DNA of 64,000 nucleotides from Lasioglossum baleicum (Eukaryota > Arthropoda > Insecta > Hymenoptera > Halictidae), in contig NW_027469084.1 in NCBI RefSeq assembly GCF_051020765.1, positions 2,108,001 to 2,172,000 of the forward strand, given 5' to 3'. Positions 63,422 to 64,000 of this stretch are shown one piece after another. How positions within the stretch are numbered: the stretch's first letter is position 1; each line of letters opens with the position of its first letter. The position numbers were made by a program, and so were the translations under genes. Below the pieces are notes generated by a model, which was given only the letters and a program-made list of their open reading frames with translations, was not told the origin of the DNA and made no database searches.

Positions 63422-64000
63422 CATGCGCATCCCAAAAAACCTGCGCATGCGCATCCCACAAAACCTCGCACGTGTTTTTACTCGACTAGCCTGCGGGATG
63501 CATCCTCTCGCACGTGTTTGTGCTCGACTAGCCTGCGGGATGCATCCTCTCGCACGTGTTTTTACTCGACTAGCCTGCGGGATGCATCCTCTCGCACGTG
63601 TTTTTGCTCGACTAGCCTGCGGGATGCATCCTCTCGCACGTGTTTTTACTCGACTAGCCTGCGGGATGCATCCTCTCGCACGTGTTTTTACTCGACTAGC
63701 CTGCGGGATGCATCGTCTCGCACGTGTTTTTACTCGACTAGCCTGCGGGATGCATCCTCTCGCACGTGTTTTTGCTCGATTAGCCATGCGCATCCCAAAA
63801 AACCTGCGCATGCGCATCCCAAAAAATCTGCGCATGCGCATCCCACAAAACCTGCGCATGCGCATCCCACAAAACCTCGCACGTGTTTGTGCTCGACTAG
63901 CCTGCGGGATGCATCCTTTCGCACGTGTTTTTACTCGACTAGCCTGCGGGATGCATCCTCTCGCACGTGTTTTTGCTCGACTAGCCTGCGGGATGCATCC
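63235..64000. repeat. Copy of 54288-55053 (offset 8,947 bp), cut by the window end
   Basis: The last 766 bp follow 54288-55053 at constant offset, including a CTCGGCTAGC unit (63370/54423), a two-unit B block, the TTTGTGCT unit and the rare CTCGATTAGCC junction (63776/54829). I noticed no difference. The array continues past the window. Confidence 0.75.

Larger units (their letters stand above)
1..64000. repeat. Composite 42-bp / 24-bp satellite array filling the window
   Basis: Every part of the window I read consists of a 42-bp unit (A) or a 24-bp unit (B). A units run head to tail; B units form short blocks replacing 16 bp inside an A unit, between GACTAGC and CTCGCACGTG. All units point the same way, and I saw no inversion. 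A is about 57% GC and B about 54% GC, both CpG-rich. No unique DNA, transposon, exon or RNA gene interrupts the array, and neither end of the array lies in the window. Such structure is typical of eukaryotic heterochromatin satellites. I do not recognise the family. Function, if any, is unknown. Confidence 0.97.

Noticed and set aside
1..64000. CRISPR array
   Set aside because: Repeats of 24 or 42 bp are adjacent with no unique spacers, and there are no cas genes.
1..64000. CENP-B box
   Set aside because: I checked the essential pattern (TTCG, A, CGGG at their spacing) against A on both strands. The TTCG of CCTTTCG units lacks the downstream A and CGGG, and CCCG on the other strand lacks the required T and CGAA.
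1..64000. Telomeric repeats
   Set aside because: No TTAGGG, TTTAGGG, TTAGG or similar short tandem run is present; the array could still be subtelomeric, but the window gives no sign of it.
1..64000. Plasmid, phage or other prokaryotic replicon with iterons
   Set aside because: Thousands of head-to-tail units over 64 kb with no replication gene, and higher-order repeats of several kilobases, do not fit iterons; a eukaryotic satellite is the simpler reading.

Overview
The whole 64-kb window is one tandem-repeat (satellite) array. I see no unique sequence, no protein-coding gene I can support, no RNA gene, no transposon and no CRISPR array. Two building blocks make up essentially every base. 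The first is a 42-bp monomer (here 'A'), carrying CTAG, the palindrome GGATGCATCC, the E-box CACGTG and a T5 tract. The second is a 24-bp monomer (here 'B'), of the form CATGCGCATCCC + A-rich run + CTGCG. B occurs in short blocks of usually 2-5 units that interrupt an A unit at a fixed point. By hand I estimate roughly 1,200-1,300 A units and 650-750 B units. The array has no edges here, so it continues on both sides.

This is what a eukaryotic nuclear genome shows in centromeric, pericentromeric, subtelomeric, sex-chromosome or B-chromosome heterochromatin. I do not recognise the family and cannot name the species.

Layout: 1-28,142 is mixed A/B array (class I B blocks) with nested higher-order duplications, the largest cluster at 8.7-19.9 kb. 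28,143-30,898 is pure A (65 repeat intervals, no indel). 30,899-34,373 is mixed array with a different set of B variants (class II). 34,374-42,422 is pure A (191 intervals) organised as a 67-unit, 2,814-bp higher-order repeat. 42,423-55,147 is class II mixed array containing a 4,907-bp duplication in which I noticed only one substitution. 55,148-64,000 alternates pure-A runs (35, 22, 17 and 18 intervals) with class II mixed blocks and contains a 1,995-bp tandem duplication.

All building lengths are multiples of three: 42, 24, and the 24(n-1)+3 bp that a block of n B units adds. Four of the six frames of A and all six frames of B lack stop codons, so very long open frames run through both strands. 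I treat all of them as by-products of repeat length. Two features merit follow-up. Every B-B junction creates TGCGCATGCGCA, the exact alpha-PAL/NRF-1 palindrome, and almost every A unit carries CACGTG, so the array is a very dense field of two CpG-containing transcription-factor sites. Also, 42 bp equals four helical turns, which should phase the T5 tracts on one face of the helix.
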